Assembly (NCBI RefSeq): GCF_031085375.1
Contig: NZ_JAVCWF010000007.1
Location: 1 to 34,234 of the forward strand
Length of the DNA: 34,234 bases
Source of the DNA: Lactiplantibacillus brownii
GTDB taxonomy: Bacteria; Bacillota; Bacilli; Lactobacillales; Lactobacillaceae
Direction: 5' to 3'
The notes beneath the pieces are model-generated. The model was given only the letters and a program-made list of their open reading frames with translations. It did no database searches and had not been told where the DNA came from. Positions 24,640 to 32,816 of this stretch are shown piece after piece. The position numbers were made by a program, and so were the translations under genes. Numbering within the stretch: position 1 is the first letter of the stretch; every line of letters begins with the position of its first letter.

Positions 24640-24707
24640 AAAAAAACACCCACCGACGGGAATCGGTGAGCGCCACATAAAAGTCAACTTGTTTAATGAC
24701 TATTATA
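24640..24707 (-). promoter_or_regulatory. promoter and attenuator-like terminator upstream of the iterons
   Basis: Minus strand: -10 TATAAT at 24702-24707 would start an RNA near 24695, and about 30 nt later CACCGATTCCCGTCGGTG forms a 6-bp stem followed by GGTG and seven T (24640-24668). The product is either a ~55-nt small RNA or the leader of the parA transcript with an attenuator. The -35 is weak (TTTAAA). Confidence 0.45.
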
Positions 24708-25073
24708 TCATGGCCGGTGCGATTTTTAAAGCCCTAGGGGACAAGCTGGGGTCTAAATCCAAGGGGACACGTTTGCCAGGGCGACTTCAATAAGTCTGGC
24801 TATACCACAACAAAGCTATCTGTACGGCTGGGTGGTGAATGGTGAGCGCGACCATTAACGGCGCGGGTGGTAAAACGAAGCTTCGGCTTGGTGCCACTGA
24901 TTAGTTGGTGATCGAACAAACATAAATACGTATCATCAACGCCTGTTAGGGCGTTTTTTAGTAGGCTAAACCGAAAACGTAGGTTTATAATGAGTGGTGG
25001 TAGCAATACCGCAATTGTACAGACAAGCGACGGGCGTTAACGACCGACGAACTAAGGGGAAACTTTTAGTAGT
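24708..25073. other. non-coding region, no gene seen
   Basis: No credible gene on either strand. A plus-strand terminator AACGCC-TGTTA-GGGCGTTTTTT lies at 24938-24959, which implies a former plus-strand transcript, and a short palindrome CGAAGCTTCG lies near 24877-24886. Possibly the remains of a replication region. Confidence 0.4.
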
Positions 25074-25127
25074 AGAATTGTACTCTGGTTCAGTTATTCC
25101 AAATAGCTGATTCCAGGGAACAATTCT
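25074..25127. repeat. 54-nt imperfect inverted repeat
   Basis: AGAATTGTACTCTGG at the left pairs with CCAGGGAACAATTCT at the right (13 of 15 positions). Inside, CAGTTATT pairs with AATAGCTG with a mismatch. The whole can fold as one long stem with a short loop CCA. No T-run follows, so it is not an ordinary terminator. A single-strand origin, a recombination site or a protein-binding site are options. Confidence 0.5.
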
Positions 25128-25220
25128 GCGCTCAAAACGTCACTCCCTCTAAACTGAATGGAAAACCATAACCCGTCAAGTCAAAACCAACATTAGAATC
25201 AAGAAAGTTGATGATTTAAA

Positions 25221-25499
25221 ATGCTTGATTTAAGAGATTGTGAGATTGCTTTTACCGGACGTCTAACTACCATGACTCGGGATCAAGCTTTTAGTTTGGC
25301 GAAAGTCTTTGGGGCGAAACCACAAAATTGGGTTACGAAACAGACAGATTATTTAGTGGTTGGGTTAATTGAGACGGCTTTAGGTGAGGAGCCCATCACA
25401 AAAAAGTTATTGACGGGAACACCAACGATTTCAGAACGGGATTTTTTGGACTGGTGTCAGGCACGATTGGCGCAATGGTCTAGGAGTTTAGGCGGTTAA
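25221..25499 (+). CDS. stand-alone BRCT-domain protein
   Basis: A 92-residue protein that consists essentially of one BRCT domain: IAFTGRLTTMTRDQAFSLAKVFGAKPQNWVTKQTDYLVVG, then TKKLLTGTPTISERDFLDWC. This is the fold at the C terminus of NAD-dependent DNA ligase and of some DNA-repair proteins. Stand-alone versions are frequent on lactobacillary plasmids; their role is unknown, perhaps DNA-end or phosphoprotein binding during replication or repair. The conserved glycine (TGR), the GAK turn and the C-terminal Trp (DWC) are present. The ribosome site is weak (AAGAAAG). Confidence 0.8.
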   Translation: MLDLRDCEIAFTGRLTTMTRDQAFSLAKVFGAKPQNWVTKQTDYLVVGLIETALGEEPITKKLLTGTPTISERDFLDWCQARLAQWSRSLGG

Positions 25500-25659
25500 A
25501 TTCACAAAGTGAGTTTACTGATTTTTTGGGGATTTTTCATCTAGACCACTCCTCTACCGTCAAATTTCACAAAGGCCAAATAACGGATCGTTGTTTTATC
25601 AGGGAGTGAGGGGGTTACTTGGGATAAGCCGCCTTATGTGAAGTAGAAATTGGTATACT

Positions 25660-25697
25660 AAAAAAGGCTCCCGGTTTAACACTGGAGGCCTTTTTTC
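25660..25697. terminator. intrinsic terminator
   Basis: AAAAAAGGC-tccCGGTT pairs with AACACTGG-aGGCCTTTTTT with small bulges, giving T-runs on both strands. The region 25500-25659 before it holds no gene. Confidence 0.6.
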
Positions 25698-25802
25698 TAG
25701 GTTATATATTTTGAGGATGAATGTTTTTATCTTCGTAGCTTTTACTTGGGTGCTGTAACATGATGAATACTGCTTAGTTTTTGGTGCCGTACCCCGCAAC
25801 AG

Positions 25803-26111
25803 ATGCGTTGCTTCGTTGGTATTATCTTAAATGCTAAGTACCGAGTTGAGAAGGATCATAAAGATATTGGCGTCATAATCCCACTGGACGACGAAGAACT
25901 TAAATTTTTAATGACTAAAGCCTTGAGACGTTACTTTAACGCCCTAAGAAGCAATGAGAAGCACATCAAGAACGTGGAAAACTACCTGTACGGCACCATG
26001 CAAAACCTATTTGGCGTTTGGTGGAATAAACAAGCGGCTAGAGAACATGCGGCCAAACACCCCGAAGAAGAAAAGTCGGCCGACAACGACAACAGTGGGT
26101 TGTACTACTAG
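25803..26111 (+). CDS. hypothetical protein, possibly the tail of a replication initiator
   Basis: A 102-residue, charged helical protein with no good ribosome site before its ATG and a stop shortly upstream in frame. The central part, LMTKALRRYFNALRSNEKHI followed by KNVENYLYGTMQNLFGVWWN, resembles the C-terminal end of some plasmid replication initiators and DnaD-like proteins, where a Y-xxxxx-LFxxWxN element recurs. The last 25 residues are acidic and probably disordered. If the resemblance is real, the N-terminal DNA-binding part has been deleted. This is a weak assignment. Confidence 0.4.
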   Translation: MRCFVGIILNAKYRVEKDHKDIGVIIPLDDEELKFLMTKALRRYFNALRSNEKHIKNVENYLYGTMQNLFGVWWNKQAAREHAAKHPEEEKSADNDNSGLYY

Positions 26112-26309
26112 TCCTAAAAGGCTACAGAATCCTTTCTAAACAGTTTTAAGACTTACTAACCTCCTTATACTTAAGTTAGATTTAAATGGCTTAAACATAA
26201 GAATAGGGGCTTTTAAATGAGTGCCAGAGCTAACCAGGCTAACCAGCTCAAAAGTTCAGCCTTTAGATTAACGCCAAGCTCAAGTGATTTGAGGCCAGGG
26301 TTTTATCTA

Positions 26310-26338
26310 TTGATAAGGTACTCAAAAGGTAGTATAAC
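26310..26338 (+). promoter_or_regulatory. promoter of relB
   Basis: TTGATA (26310-26315) and TATAAC (26333-26338) with 17-bp spacing; the start codon follows 33 bp later with AAAGGAG at 26353-26359. Confidence 0.6.
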
Positions 26339-26370
26339 GGTAGTAGTAAAAGAAAGGAGATGAGACAATC

Positions 26371-26652
26371 ATGGCAGTTAAGGAAAAGAAACGGGTCCAA
26401 GTCAAGATTGATAAAGATTTGGCCGATGATACCGAAGCAGTTTTAAGCGAATTGGGCTTAAATCCAACCACGGCCATTAACATGTTTTACAAGCGGATTG
26501 TTGCTAATGGTGCTTTACCTTTTAATGCGTCTTTAAGCGAGGAAGAAAGAGCTAATTTACGCTTTTTAAAGGCGACCGAAGGGACACCAGTCACCGAGTT
26601 CAAAGACGCTAAAGAGGTCGCTGATTGGCTCAACGATCCAGATGAGGACTAA
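26371..26652 (+). CDS. relB: RelB/DinJ-family antitoxin
   Basis: 93-residue antitoxin. The N terminus is a ribbon-helix-helix domain (RVQVKIDKDLADDTEAVLSELGLNPTTAINMFYKRIVANGALPF), the RelB/DinJ signature that binds its own operator as a dimer. The C-terminal part is the acidic toxin-neutralising segment ending LNDPDED. A promoter and a good ribosome site precede it. The toxin gene that should follow is broken and interrupted by an IS element (26656-28325), so this antitoxin is probably an orphan. Confidence 0.85.
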   Translation: MAVKEKKRVQVKIDKDLADDTEAVLSELGLNPTTAINMFYKRIVANGALPFNASLSEEERANLRFLKATEGTPVTEFKDAKEVADWLNDPDED

Positions 26653-26756
26653 TGACTTAGTCAGGCTCTTAGTTTTGTAGAAACTAACGGTGGCAAGTCT
26701 CGACCAGTTTTAATTCGTCGGGTATCAGAACAGACGGTCGAGGCTTTTAAAATTAC

Positions 26757-27922
26757 CCGGAATGTCAACTCAAGCGCAACACCATGGAGCCAGGCCGTGA
26801 GCTAGCTTGCAAGCGCGGCCTCAATAAGCTCGGCGGCGTTAGCGTAGCCGAGTGTCATGCGATGTTTTTGATTCAGCGCCTCTTGAACCTTTGCGATGTC
26901 ATCATCAGAGAAACCATGTAGCGATAGACCCTTAGGGATGTACTCTCGAATCAAACCGTTCTGGTTCTCGTTACTGCCACGTTCCCAAGGTGAGTAAGGG
27001 TGCGCAAAGTAGATCTGAGGCCCTTGAATCTGGTCCAACAGTTTGAACTCAGAACCGTTATCAAAAGTGATGGTCTTAAAGTAGCCAGGATGCTGATCAA
27101 TGGTAGCTTGAAGCTCTTTTAAGCAGGTGTCTGCGTGGTAATTGGGAATCTTGACGATGATCTCATAGCGGGTTCGCCGTTCGGTCAGGGTCATCAGTGC
27201 TGGTTCACTAGCCTGACGCTTGCCTTTAATTAGGTCACCCTCCCAATCACCAAAGCGTTCACGGTTATTGATAGTGTCTGGTCGTTCATCAATTGAAGTG
27301 CCAGCCAGACGCTTGTTTTTCCGCGAGTGGTTGTGACGATTGGACTTTACATGGCGTCGGACCTTGGCTGGCAGGTCGATGTTCTTAATGTCTAAGCGGC
27401 CTTGACCAATGTACCGATAAACAGTCGGTGTTGAGGGGCATGGTTTGTCAGGATGAGCCTGTTTAAAGGTATGAACAAAGCCATCAACACTATCAATCCG
27501 TGGCCGGCGTTTAAGTACTGTTTTAAGCATCTTGAAGAACAGCCAGCAGGCTTCCTCTAAGCCTCTGAAACGGCAATTTTGACGGGCTTTTTCGTGGCGA
27601 ATTTGGCTGGTATCCGCAAAGTATTCGGTGAAAAAGAGATAGTCAGAATTACGCTGTTGAACAGTACCACGCCTGATTTCACGTGAGATGGTGCTACGAC
27701 TACGGTCAAGCCGACGGGCAATTTCAGCCTGAGATTCTCCTGCATTCAAATACGCTTGGATTTCGCCTCTTTCTTCCGGGGTAAGTTGTTGATAATGCTT
27801 GGTAGTGCTATTCTTGGATTGGGTCATGGAGATGTCCTTTCTAGAGTTTCAGCACTTTAAGTTTAGGTCTCCATGGCCTATTTGTATAATTTGAACTTGT
27901 TGCACTTAGATTTTAAATCCGG
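26757..27922 (-). mobile_element. IS30-family element with 15-bp target duplication (1166 bp)
   Basis: Inverted termini of 24 bp: the left begins CCGGAATGTCAACTCAAGCG (26757) and the right ends CACTTAGATTTTAAATCCGG (27922). They are flanked by GGCTTTTAAAATTAC at 26742-26756 and 27923-27937. Most IS30 elements duplicate 2-4 bp, so 15 bp is long. Confidence 0.9.
26802..27827 (-). CDS. IS30-family transposase
   Basis: 341-residue transposase, longer than the ISLpl1 enzyme and of a separate subgroup. N-terminal helix-turn-helix: LNAGESQAEIARRLDRSRST (about 27-46). DDE acids: GDWEGDLIKG, TFDNGSEFKLL and ERGSNENQNGLIREYIPKG. ATG start with GGACAT upstream; intact inverted repeats suggest activity. 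It lies antisense to the toxin gene it interrupts. Confidence 0.92.
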   Translation of the reverse strand: MTQSKNSTTKHYQQLTPEERGEIQAYLNAGESQAEIARRLDRSRSTISREIRRGTVQQRNSDYLFFTEYFADTSQIRHEKARQNCRFRGLEEACWLFFKMLKTVLKRRPRIDSVDGFVHTFKQAHPDKPCPSTPTVYRYIGQGRLDIKNIDLPAKVRRHVKSNRHNHSRKNKRLAGTSIDERPDTINNRERFGDWEGDLIKGKRQASEPALMTLTERRTRYEIIVKIPNYHADTCLKELQATIDQHPGYFKTITFDNGSEFKLLDQIQGPQIYFAHPYSPWERGSNENQNGLIREYIPKGLSLHGFSDDDIAKVQEALNQKHRMTLGYANAAELIEAALAS

Positions 27923-28314
27923 GGCTTTTAAAATTACTAGTCAGTATGAAAAGAAGTCGGCTTATATCAAGCAACAATATTATCCGATTCAAGATTGGCA
28001 ATCCGCTGGGTTGAAGAAACCTTCCTGGGTCGATCTTGGTAATATTTATCGCTTTCCCAAAGCCGGTTTAAACTTTAAAGAAATCGGTCATTTAAGTAAG
28101 CTAGATCAAAATAAAATTTCAGATTTTACGCTTGACCTAAAATCAAAAAGAAGAGGTAAGGGTCAAAAGATAATTCAACAGCGATCAAGTAAAAGGAAGC
28201 ACAAAGAAAGTAAAGCAGAGCTTACACAAAGAATTCAAAAACAGTTAAAAGACTTTGCTAAACACAATCCAGAAGTTAAGCCAAAAAACAATCCTGAAAA
28301 TAAAAACGATCGGC

Positions 28315-28593
28315 CTAGTTATTAGGTTGATCGTTTTTGAGTTTATTCGGTTTATGGGCGTTAACATAGTCAGCAATTGTTTTTAAAAGTTCTTCGGTTT
28401 GTTCGACCGAGAGGTTATTAGCTTGAAAGTACTTTTCTAATAAAGCCCCTTTTTGAATTAATCGGCGAGAACGGGCTTTGCGGGCTTGCCGATTTTCATA
28501 GTATTTAGATTGCCGTAATTTAAAATCTTCCCGCTCAATTTTTTGTTTTAAACGCGCTTGCTGCTCGACTAGTTTTTCATATTGATTAGACAT
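28315..28593 (-). CDS. small coiled-coil mobilization-associated protein (DUF3847-like)
   Basis: A 92-residue, basic, helical protein: MSNQYEKLVEQQARLKQKIE, then an Arg-rich segment (ENRQARKARSRRLIQKGALLEKYF) and a helical tail (LSVEQTEELLKTIADYV). Size, the coiled-coil start and the R-x-R-x-LI-x-KGA motif resemble the small proteins encoded divergently to MobA/MobL relaxases on Gram-positive plasmids. It is probably a relaxosome accessory or DNA-binding protein. It overlaps the 3' end of the toxin remnant by 11 bp, tail to tail. The preceding gene is 22 bp upstream, so they form one operon. Confidence 0.6.
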   Translation of the reverse strand: MSNQYEKLVEQQARLKQKIEREDFKLRQSKYYENRQARKARSRRLIQKGALLEKYFQANNLSVEQTEELLKTIADYVNAHKPNKLKNDQPNN

Positions 28594-28615
28594 GGAATTT
28601 TCCTATCTCGTATGG

Positions 28616-28825
28616 CTAATGATCTACGGACTTTACCTTTAAAAATTCAGAAAATTGCTTGGCTAAAATCTTAATCTGATCGTTAGACAAATTAGCATAA
28701 TCTAAATTGGATTGACTGATGATTTGTTTACCTAGCCGTTGTTCAATCTTATTTTTTTCAGCTTTAATCTTTTGATTAAGCTGTTTTAATTTAGCTTCTT
28801 GTTTCTCTAAGTTACTTTGCTGCAT
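28616..28825 (-). CDS. small coiled-coil protein of the mobilization operon
   Basis: 69 residues from the ATG at 28825, chosen because GGAGGA lies 7 nt before it; a start at 28843 would put the ribosome site inside the gene. Residues 5-35 (NLEKQEAKLKQLNQKIKAEKNKIEQRL) form a strong coiled coil, followed by a short helical domain. I do not recognise a family. It is first in a minus-strand operon with the gene at 28315-28593, facing away from oriT and the relaxase, the usual place for MobC-like accessory proteins. Confidence 0.6.
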   Translation of the reverse strand: MQQSNLEKQEAKLKQLNQKIKAEKNKIEQRLGKQIISQSNLDYANLSNDQIKILAKQFSEFLKVKSVDH

Positions 28826-28973
28826 AACTATTCCTCCAATCATCTTAAAATAATCACCGACACTATATCATAATGGAAACGTTAAGTCAAAGGATAAAAG
28901 TTGAAATAGCGAAGCGAAAGTCATACACTAAAAGTAAATTCAGGAGAATCATCAGACCGAGTGAAACGAGGTC

Positions 28974-29005
28974 AATGCGCACTTACACGTCATCTTTGAT
29001 GACGT
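28974..29005 (-). other. oriT: origin of transfer (oriT), MOBQ type
   Basis: On the minus strand a perfect inverted repeat ACGTCATC-AAA-GATGACGT (28987-29005) is followed at once by GTAAGTGCGCATT (28974-28986). The core TAAGTGCGC is the nick-region sequence of the RSF1010/pSK41 class. It sits about 90 bp before the relaxase gene. The nick is expected within or just after TAAGTGCGC. Confidence 0.8.
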
Positions 29006-29094
29006 TGTGCTAAACCAATTAAAACCTGTATTAGAAGTCGCCGATGGCGACAACAAAGTCAAACCCATAAACCCAAAGAAAGGTGGTGACCGAC

Positions 29095-31155
29095 ATGGCA
29101 ATTTTTCACATGAGTTTTAGTAATATTAGTGCTGGTAAAGGACGAAGTGCGATTGCCAGTGCCGCTTATCGAAGTGGTGAAAAGCTATTTGATGATAAGG
29201 AAGGTCGCCACTATTTTTATGCCCGCTCGGTTATGCCAGAAAGCTTTATTTTAACCCCAAAAAATGCACCAGAATGGGCCAGTGATCGAGAACAGTTGTG
29301 GAATGAAGTTGAAAAGAAAGATCGTAAATCAAACTCACGGTATGCAAAAGAGTTTAACGTGGCTTTACCGGTAGAATTAAGTGAATCCGAACAGAAAAAA
29401 TTACTGACAAAATATGTGCAAGAAAATTTTGTTGATGAGGGCATGGTAGCCGATGTAGCGATTCATCGTGATCACCCAGATAATCCACACGCACACGTGA
29501 TGTTAACCAATCGCCCATTTAACCCCGATGGTACTTGGGGACAGAAAACAAAAACCGAATACATTTTAGATAGTCATGGTAATAAAACTAAGACCCCTGC
29601 AGGGAATGTGAGAAACCGAAAAATTTGGTTGGTTGATTGGGATAAAAAAGAAAAAATAACTGAATGGCGGCACAATTGGGCGGCAAGTGTAAATCAGGCT
29701 TTGGAGCAAAAAAACATTCCTGATCGGATCAGTGAAAAATCATTTGTGGAACAGGGAATAGCTGACACACCAATGCAACACGAGGGAATCAATAGCAAAC
29801 GGCATGAAAGAAAGGCATTTAATCAACAAGTTAAGAACTATCGTAAGTCCAAAGCTGGCTATAAAAATATGCAGGAGAAAGTAGTTAATCGAGGCCACTT
29901 GGATAGCCTAAGTAAACACTTCTCGTTTAACGAGAAAAAAGTGGTCAAAGAGTTAAGCCACGAACTGAAAACTTATATCAGTTTGGAGAACTTAGATGAT
30001 AAACGGCGCATGCTATTTAATTGGAAAAACAGCACCTTAATTAAACATGCGGTTGGTGAAGATGTGACTAAACAATTATTGACAATTAACCAACAAGAAA
30101 GCTCACTCAAAAAAGCAGATGAACTCTTAAATAAAGTGGTTGATCGCACGACTAAAAAACTTTATCCAGAGCTTAATTTTGAACAGACCACGCAAGCTGA
30201 AAGACGAGAATTAATTAAGGAAACCGATAGCGAACAAACAGTTTTCAAGGGTAGTGAATTAAACGAACGTTTAATGAACATTCGTGATGATTTGTTGACC
30301 CAACAATTATTGACCTTTACCAAACGGCCATACGTTGGCTGGAAGTTATTAATGCAACAAGAAAAGGAAGTCAAAATCGAGCTTAAATATACGCTGATGA
30401 TTCATGATGATAGCTTAGAAAGTCTAGAACACGTTGATCAAGGTCTACTAGAAAAGTATTCACCAACCGAGCAGCAAAAGATTACTCGCGCAGTCAAAGA
30501 ATTGCGAACAATCATGGCTGTTAAGCAAGTCATTAAAACGCAATACCATGAAGTATTGAAAAGGGCCTTTCCCAAAGGCGATTTAGATGAATTACCAATG
30601 ACTAAACAGGAACAAGCCTATACAGCCGTGATGTACTATGATCCTGTTTTAAAGCCATGTCAGGCTGAAACAATTGAACAGTGGCAAGCAAATCCACCAC
30701 AGGTGTTCAGTCCCCAAGAACATCAACAAGGACTAGCTTATTTATCGGGACAGCTTAGCTTAGATCAGTTAGAAAATCATCACTTACAACGGGTTTTAAA
30801 GCATGATGGCACTAAACAACTCTTTTTTGGCGAATGCAAAGCCGATCCGACGATTAAGAACAGTCAGATCGAGAAAATCCAAAAGCAGTTAAAAGGGCAA
30901 CAAGCCAAGGACGACCAGTACAGAAAAGCAAATATGGGGCATTATCAACCGCTAAATTATAAGCCAGTTAGTCCAGACTATTACTTAAAGACGGCCTTTA
31001 GTGATGCGATCATGACTGTTCTATATGCTCGTGATGAAGATTACCAACGGCAAAAGCAAGAACGTGGACTGAAAGAAACCGAGTGGGAAATGACGAAAAA
31101 GCAACGGCAACACCAAACTCGAAACCGGCATGAAGATGGGGGCATGCACTTGTAA
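29095..31155 (+). CDS. mobA: MobA/MobL-family relaxase
   Basis: Nicks oriT and pilots the strand during conjugative mobilization. 686 residues from the ATG at 29095, set by AAAGGTGGTG; an in-frame GTG four codons upstream is less likely. N-terminal relaxase domain: [20 protein letters not shown], then the candidate nucleophile tyrosine in [10 protein letters not shown] (about residue 25). The metal-binding HUH-type motif is [19 protein letters not shown] near residue 125. The remainder is a long helical region with no helicase motifs, so it is a mobilization rather than a full TraI-like protein. No type IV secretion genes are present; transfer would need a helper. Confidence 0.92.
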   Translation: MAIFHMSFSNISAGKGRSAIASAAYRSGEKLFDDKEGRHYFYARSVMPESFILTPKNAPEWASDREQLWNEVEKKDRKSNSRYAKEFNVALPVELSESEQKKLLTKYVQENFVDEGMVADVAIHRDHPDNPHAHVMLTNRPFNPDGTWGQKTKTEYILDSHGNKTKTPAGNVRNRKIWLVDWDKKEKITEWRHNWAASVNQALEQKNIPDRISEKSFVEQGIADTPMQHEGINSKRHERKAFNQQVKNYRKSKAGYKNMQEKVVNRGHLDSLSKHFSFNEKKVVKELSHELKTYISLENLDDKRRMLFNWKNSTLIKHAVGEDVTKQLLTINQQESSLKKADELLNKVVDRTTKKLYPELNFEQTTQAERRELIKETDSEQTVFKGSELNERLMNIRDDLLTQQLLTFTKRPYVGWKLLMQQEKEVKIELKYTLMIHDDSLESLEHVDQGLLEKYSPTEQQKITRAVKELRTIMAVKQVIKTQYHEVLKRAFPKGDLDELPMTKQEQAYTAVMYYDPVLKPCQAETIEQWQANPPQVFSPQEHQQGLAYLSGQLSLDQLENHHLQRVLKHDGTKQLFFGECKADPTIKNSQIEKIQKQLKGQQAKDDQYRKANMGHYQPLNYKPVSPDYYLKTAFSDAIMTVLYARDEDYQRQKQERGLKETEWEMTKKQRQHQTRNRHEDGGMHL

Positions 31156-31268
31156 TCACAAAATTAGCGACTGGTTAATTGGTATGAATGGTAGCCCATA
31201 ATGTATTTTATATTGAGAAAAATTTGGTACGTAGAGCGTGCTCGATTAGTTACGTATAGCTGCCAGCC

Positions 31269-31934
31269 TTGTGTATGGTCTATCAAAGAGACCAGGCAAT
31301 CAAAAACTTTAAGCCGGAACCCTATTTTGAAATAAATGCTGAAATTCTTGCTAATCAGCAAAAATTCGTCGCAAAATTAGACCCCTATCAGCGATTTAAA
31401 GACGAAGCAGGGCTAATGACATTCATGCGAGCTAAACACGTTCATAAAGGCTTGCAGGACGGTTTAATCAAGGACGTCCAAAAACGAGGCAAAAAGCGTG
31501 CTAGTCCCCAACTATTCTCGCTATCCAGTCTGCAAAGTGCCATGAATAAACGTTATCACGCCAGCGCCAGTCAAACCTTAGCGGCCATTCAGAGTTTATA
31601 CGAAGCCAAGTACCTTAGTTATCCCCGCACCGATTGTGCTTACATCACTGATGAAGAATTTGATTATTTAGTGGCTAATCTGACGAAGTATCTGGGTTTA
31701 GTCTCTAAGCCAGTCGCTTTAACCAATACCACCCCAAATAAGCGCTATGTTAATGGAAAAAAGGTTGAAGAACACTACGCCATTATCATGACTAAAGTCG
31801 TCCCGACTAAAGATCAATTAGCTACCTTACCTAAAATACAGCATCAAGTCTATGACTTAGTTTTAAAAACGACGTTAGCGATGTTTGCTGATCCGTATGA
31901 GTACGAGGTAGCGTCAAGAATCTTGTGTAAATGA
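31269..31934 (+). pseudogene. type IA topoisomerase fragment (TopB-like)
   Basis: Central part of a topoisomerase I/III. It includes the active-site tyrosine in AKYLSYPRTDCAYITDEEF and the preceding LFSLSSLQSAMNKRYHASAS and later EEHYAIIMTK motifs. The N-terminal TOPRIM domain is missing: the frame begins at the equivalent of YMVYQRDQAI after an in-frame stop. The C terminus stops abruptly after MFADPYEYEV at the GGTAGCGTCAAGAATCTTG junction (31907), so the toroidal domain and zinc fingers are lost too. Non-functional. Confidence 0.85.
31907..31932. repeat. IS256-like terminal sequence at a topoisomerase breakpoint
   Basis: GGTAGCGTCAAGAATCTTG followed by TGTAAATG begins exactly where topoisomerase homology ends. 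The first 19 bp recur at 16757-16775. The inverse reading, CATTTACACAAGATTCTTGAC, resembles ends of IS256-family elements. No transposase is attached. Confidence 0.4.
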
Positions 31935-31989
31935 AATGCCTTCGTACATATAATATGTATCTAACTTAAATAAGTAATGAGAAAATATC

Positions 31990-32184
31990 ATGTCTAAATT
32001 AACTGAATCTCAAATACGGGCCAATAAAAAATAGGACGATAAAAACAATATATTAACAAGCGGTCAGTAGCACGTAACTTTATTAAGCAACTACCTACCG
32101 ATGATGACCTCGCAAAGTTTCTTAGCCTAATTTCTGATCGTCATAAGTTTTTACATGAAAAAATTAAAGAAAATAACAAATAGC
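31990..32184 (+). pseudogene. decayed small conserved plasmid protein
   Basis: Starts MSKLTESQIRANKK, then a TAG where a Trp codon (TGG) is likely, then DDKNN. After a one-base shift it continues YINKRSVARNFIKQLPTDDD and LAKFLSLISDRHKFLHEKIK ENNK with a stop at 32182-32184. The reconstructed ~64-residue product is a basic helical protein of a type commonly seen on lactobacillary plasmids; its role is unknown. Confidence 0.65.
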
Positions 32185-32305
32185 TACACATTATACATTG
32201 ATTTAATGGAGAAATTAATAGTTTACAGTAAAACACCTGATAATTCACTAAGTAAAGTGAAGGTTGGAAAGAATGAATAATTTTTTGAATATTTTTTTTT
32301 CAATA

Positions 32306-32441
32306 GGCAGATTGTAAAATTAATCCGAATAAGTCCGATAGTTTTCAATGGCCGTTGATTAATAGGTTCAAGTGCTGCTATGATCTCATTAATTGTTACA
32401 TGGTTAAAGTTGGACTGTTTGAGAAAAACCAACATAACCAT
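32306..32441 (-). pseudogene. IS30-family transposase 3' remnant
   Basis: From the terminus GGCAGATTGTAAAATTAATC at 32306, the minus strand encodes SNFNHVTINEIIAALEPINQ RPLK. This parallels TNFSQVTTDEILAALELINQ RPLK of the IS30 transposase at 4066-4986. A small deletion and frameshifts on both sides remove the true C terminus and the WFF motif. The remainder of the element is missing. Confidence 0.7.
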
Positions 32442-32464
32442 CGATTAAAAGATTCATTAGCAAC

Positions 32465-32508
32465 CTACATCTATAAATAGTATGATACCATGTCATTTAT
32501 AGATGTAG
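32465..32508. repeat. 13-bp inverted repeat
   Basis: CTACATCTATAAA (32465-32477) and TTTATAGATGTAG (32496-32508) are perfectly complementary, 18 bp apart. There is no T-run. A regulator operator or a small element end is possible. It lies about 160 bp before the two-gene membrane operon. Confidence 0.6.
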
Positions 32509-32669
32509 TCGGCTATTGTGGCCCAAATTAATAAATACCACGTTGGCGCCCACTGAATTAACTATTAAAATTTCGGTGGTTAAAATCAGCAATAGTATAA
32601 CTCTAACATTCACGATAAGTAACTACCAGCGACTGGATAAGTGTACCTTTTTAAGGAGACCCAAAATTG

Positions 32670-32816
32670 ATGTTACCATTATTGATCTTATTAGTTGAGT
32701 TTGTTTTACTCATATTTCTTGGTAAGATTCGAAAAAAAATTATGGACTATACAAGATCAGACGAGTTATATTTTTGGGGCCTCTTTCTAAAAAAAGCGAT
32801 TCCCGTCAAAAGATGA
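32670..32816 (+). CDS. 48-residue single-span membrane protein
   Basis: Small protein starting MLPLLILLVEFVLLIFLGKI, one membrane helix (residues 2-19) followed by a basic stretch (KIRKKIMDYTRS) and YFWGLFLKKAIPVKR. AAGGAG at 32653-32658 supports the ATG at 32670 (a TTG at 32667 is one codon earlier). Its TGA overlaps the ATG of the next gene (ATGA), evidence of translational coupling and that both are real. I do not recognise the family. Confidence 0.6.
   Translation: MLPLLILLVEFVLLIFLGKIRKKIMDYTRSDELYFWGLFLKKAIPVKR

Larger units (their letters stand above)
26656..28325 (+). pseudogene. MazF/PemK-like toxin gene interrupted by an IS30-family element
   Basis: Left part (26656-26756) reads SFVETNGGKSRPVLIRRVSE then QTVEAFKIT; right part (27923-28325) reads AFKITSQYEKKSAYIKQQYY, PIQDWQSAGLKKPSWVDLGN and onward. 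Removing the IS and one copy of its 15-bp duplication gives one continuous frame, AFKITSQYEKKSAY. KSRPVLI is the conserved core of MazF/PemK-type mRNA interferases, and the linkage to relB is typical. The 5' end is also damaged: no in-frame start precedes LSQALSFVE. The frame beginning at 27873 borrows its first 17 residues from the IS end. The C-terminal ~60 residues are unusually basic (KSKRRGKGQKIIQQRSSKRK). Confidence 0.85.

Noticed and set aside
24354..24676. Cys/Leu/Tyr-rich minus-strand ORFs across the iterons
   Set aside because: Translation of the 8-bp repeats gives repetitive ILVSLYPCI-like peptides; no ribosome site or family resemblance.
27873..28325. 150-residue ORF as an independent gene with its own start
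   Set aside because: The first 17 or so residues come from the IS30 terminus; the rest is the right half of the interrupted toxin.
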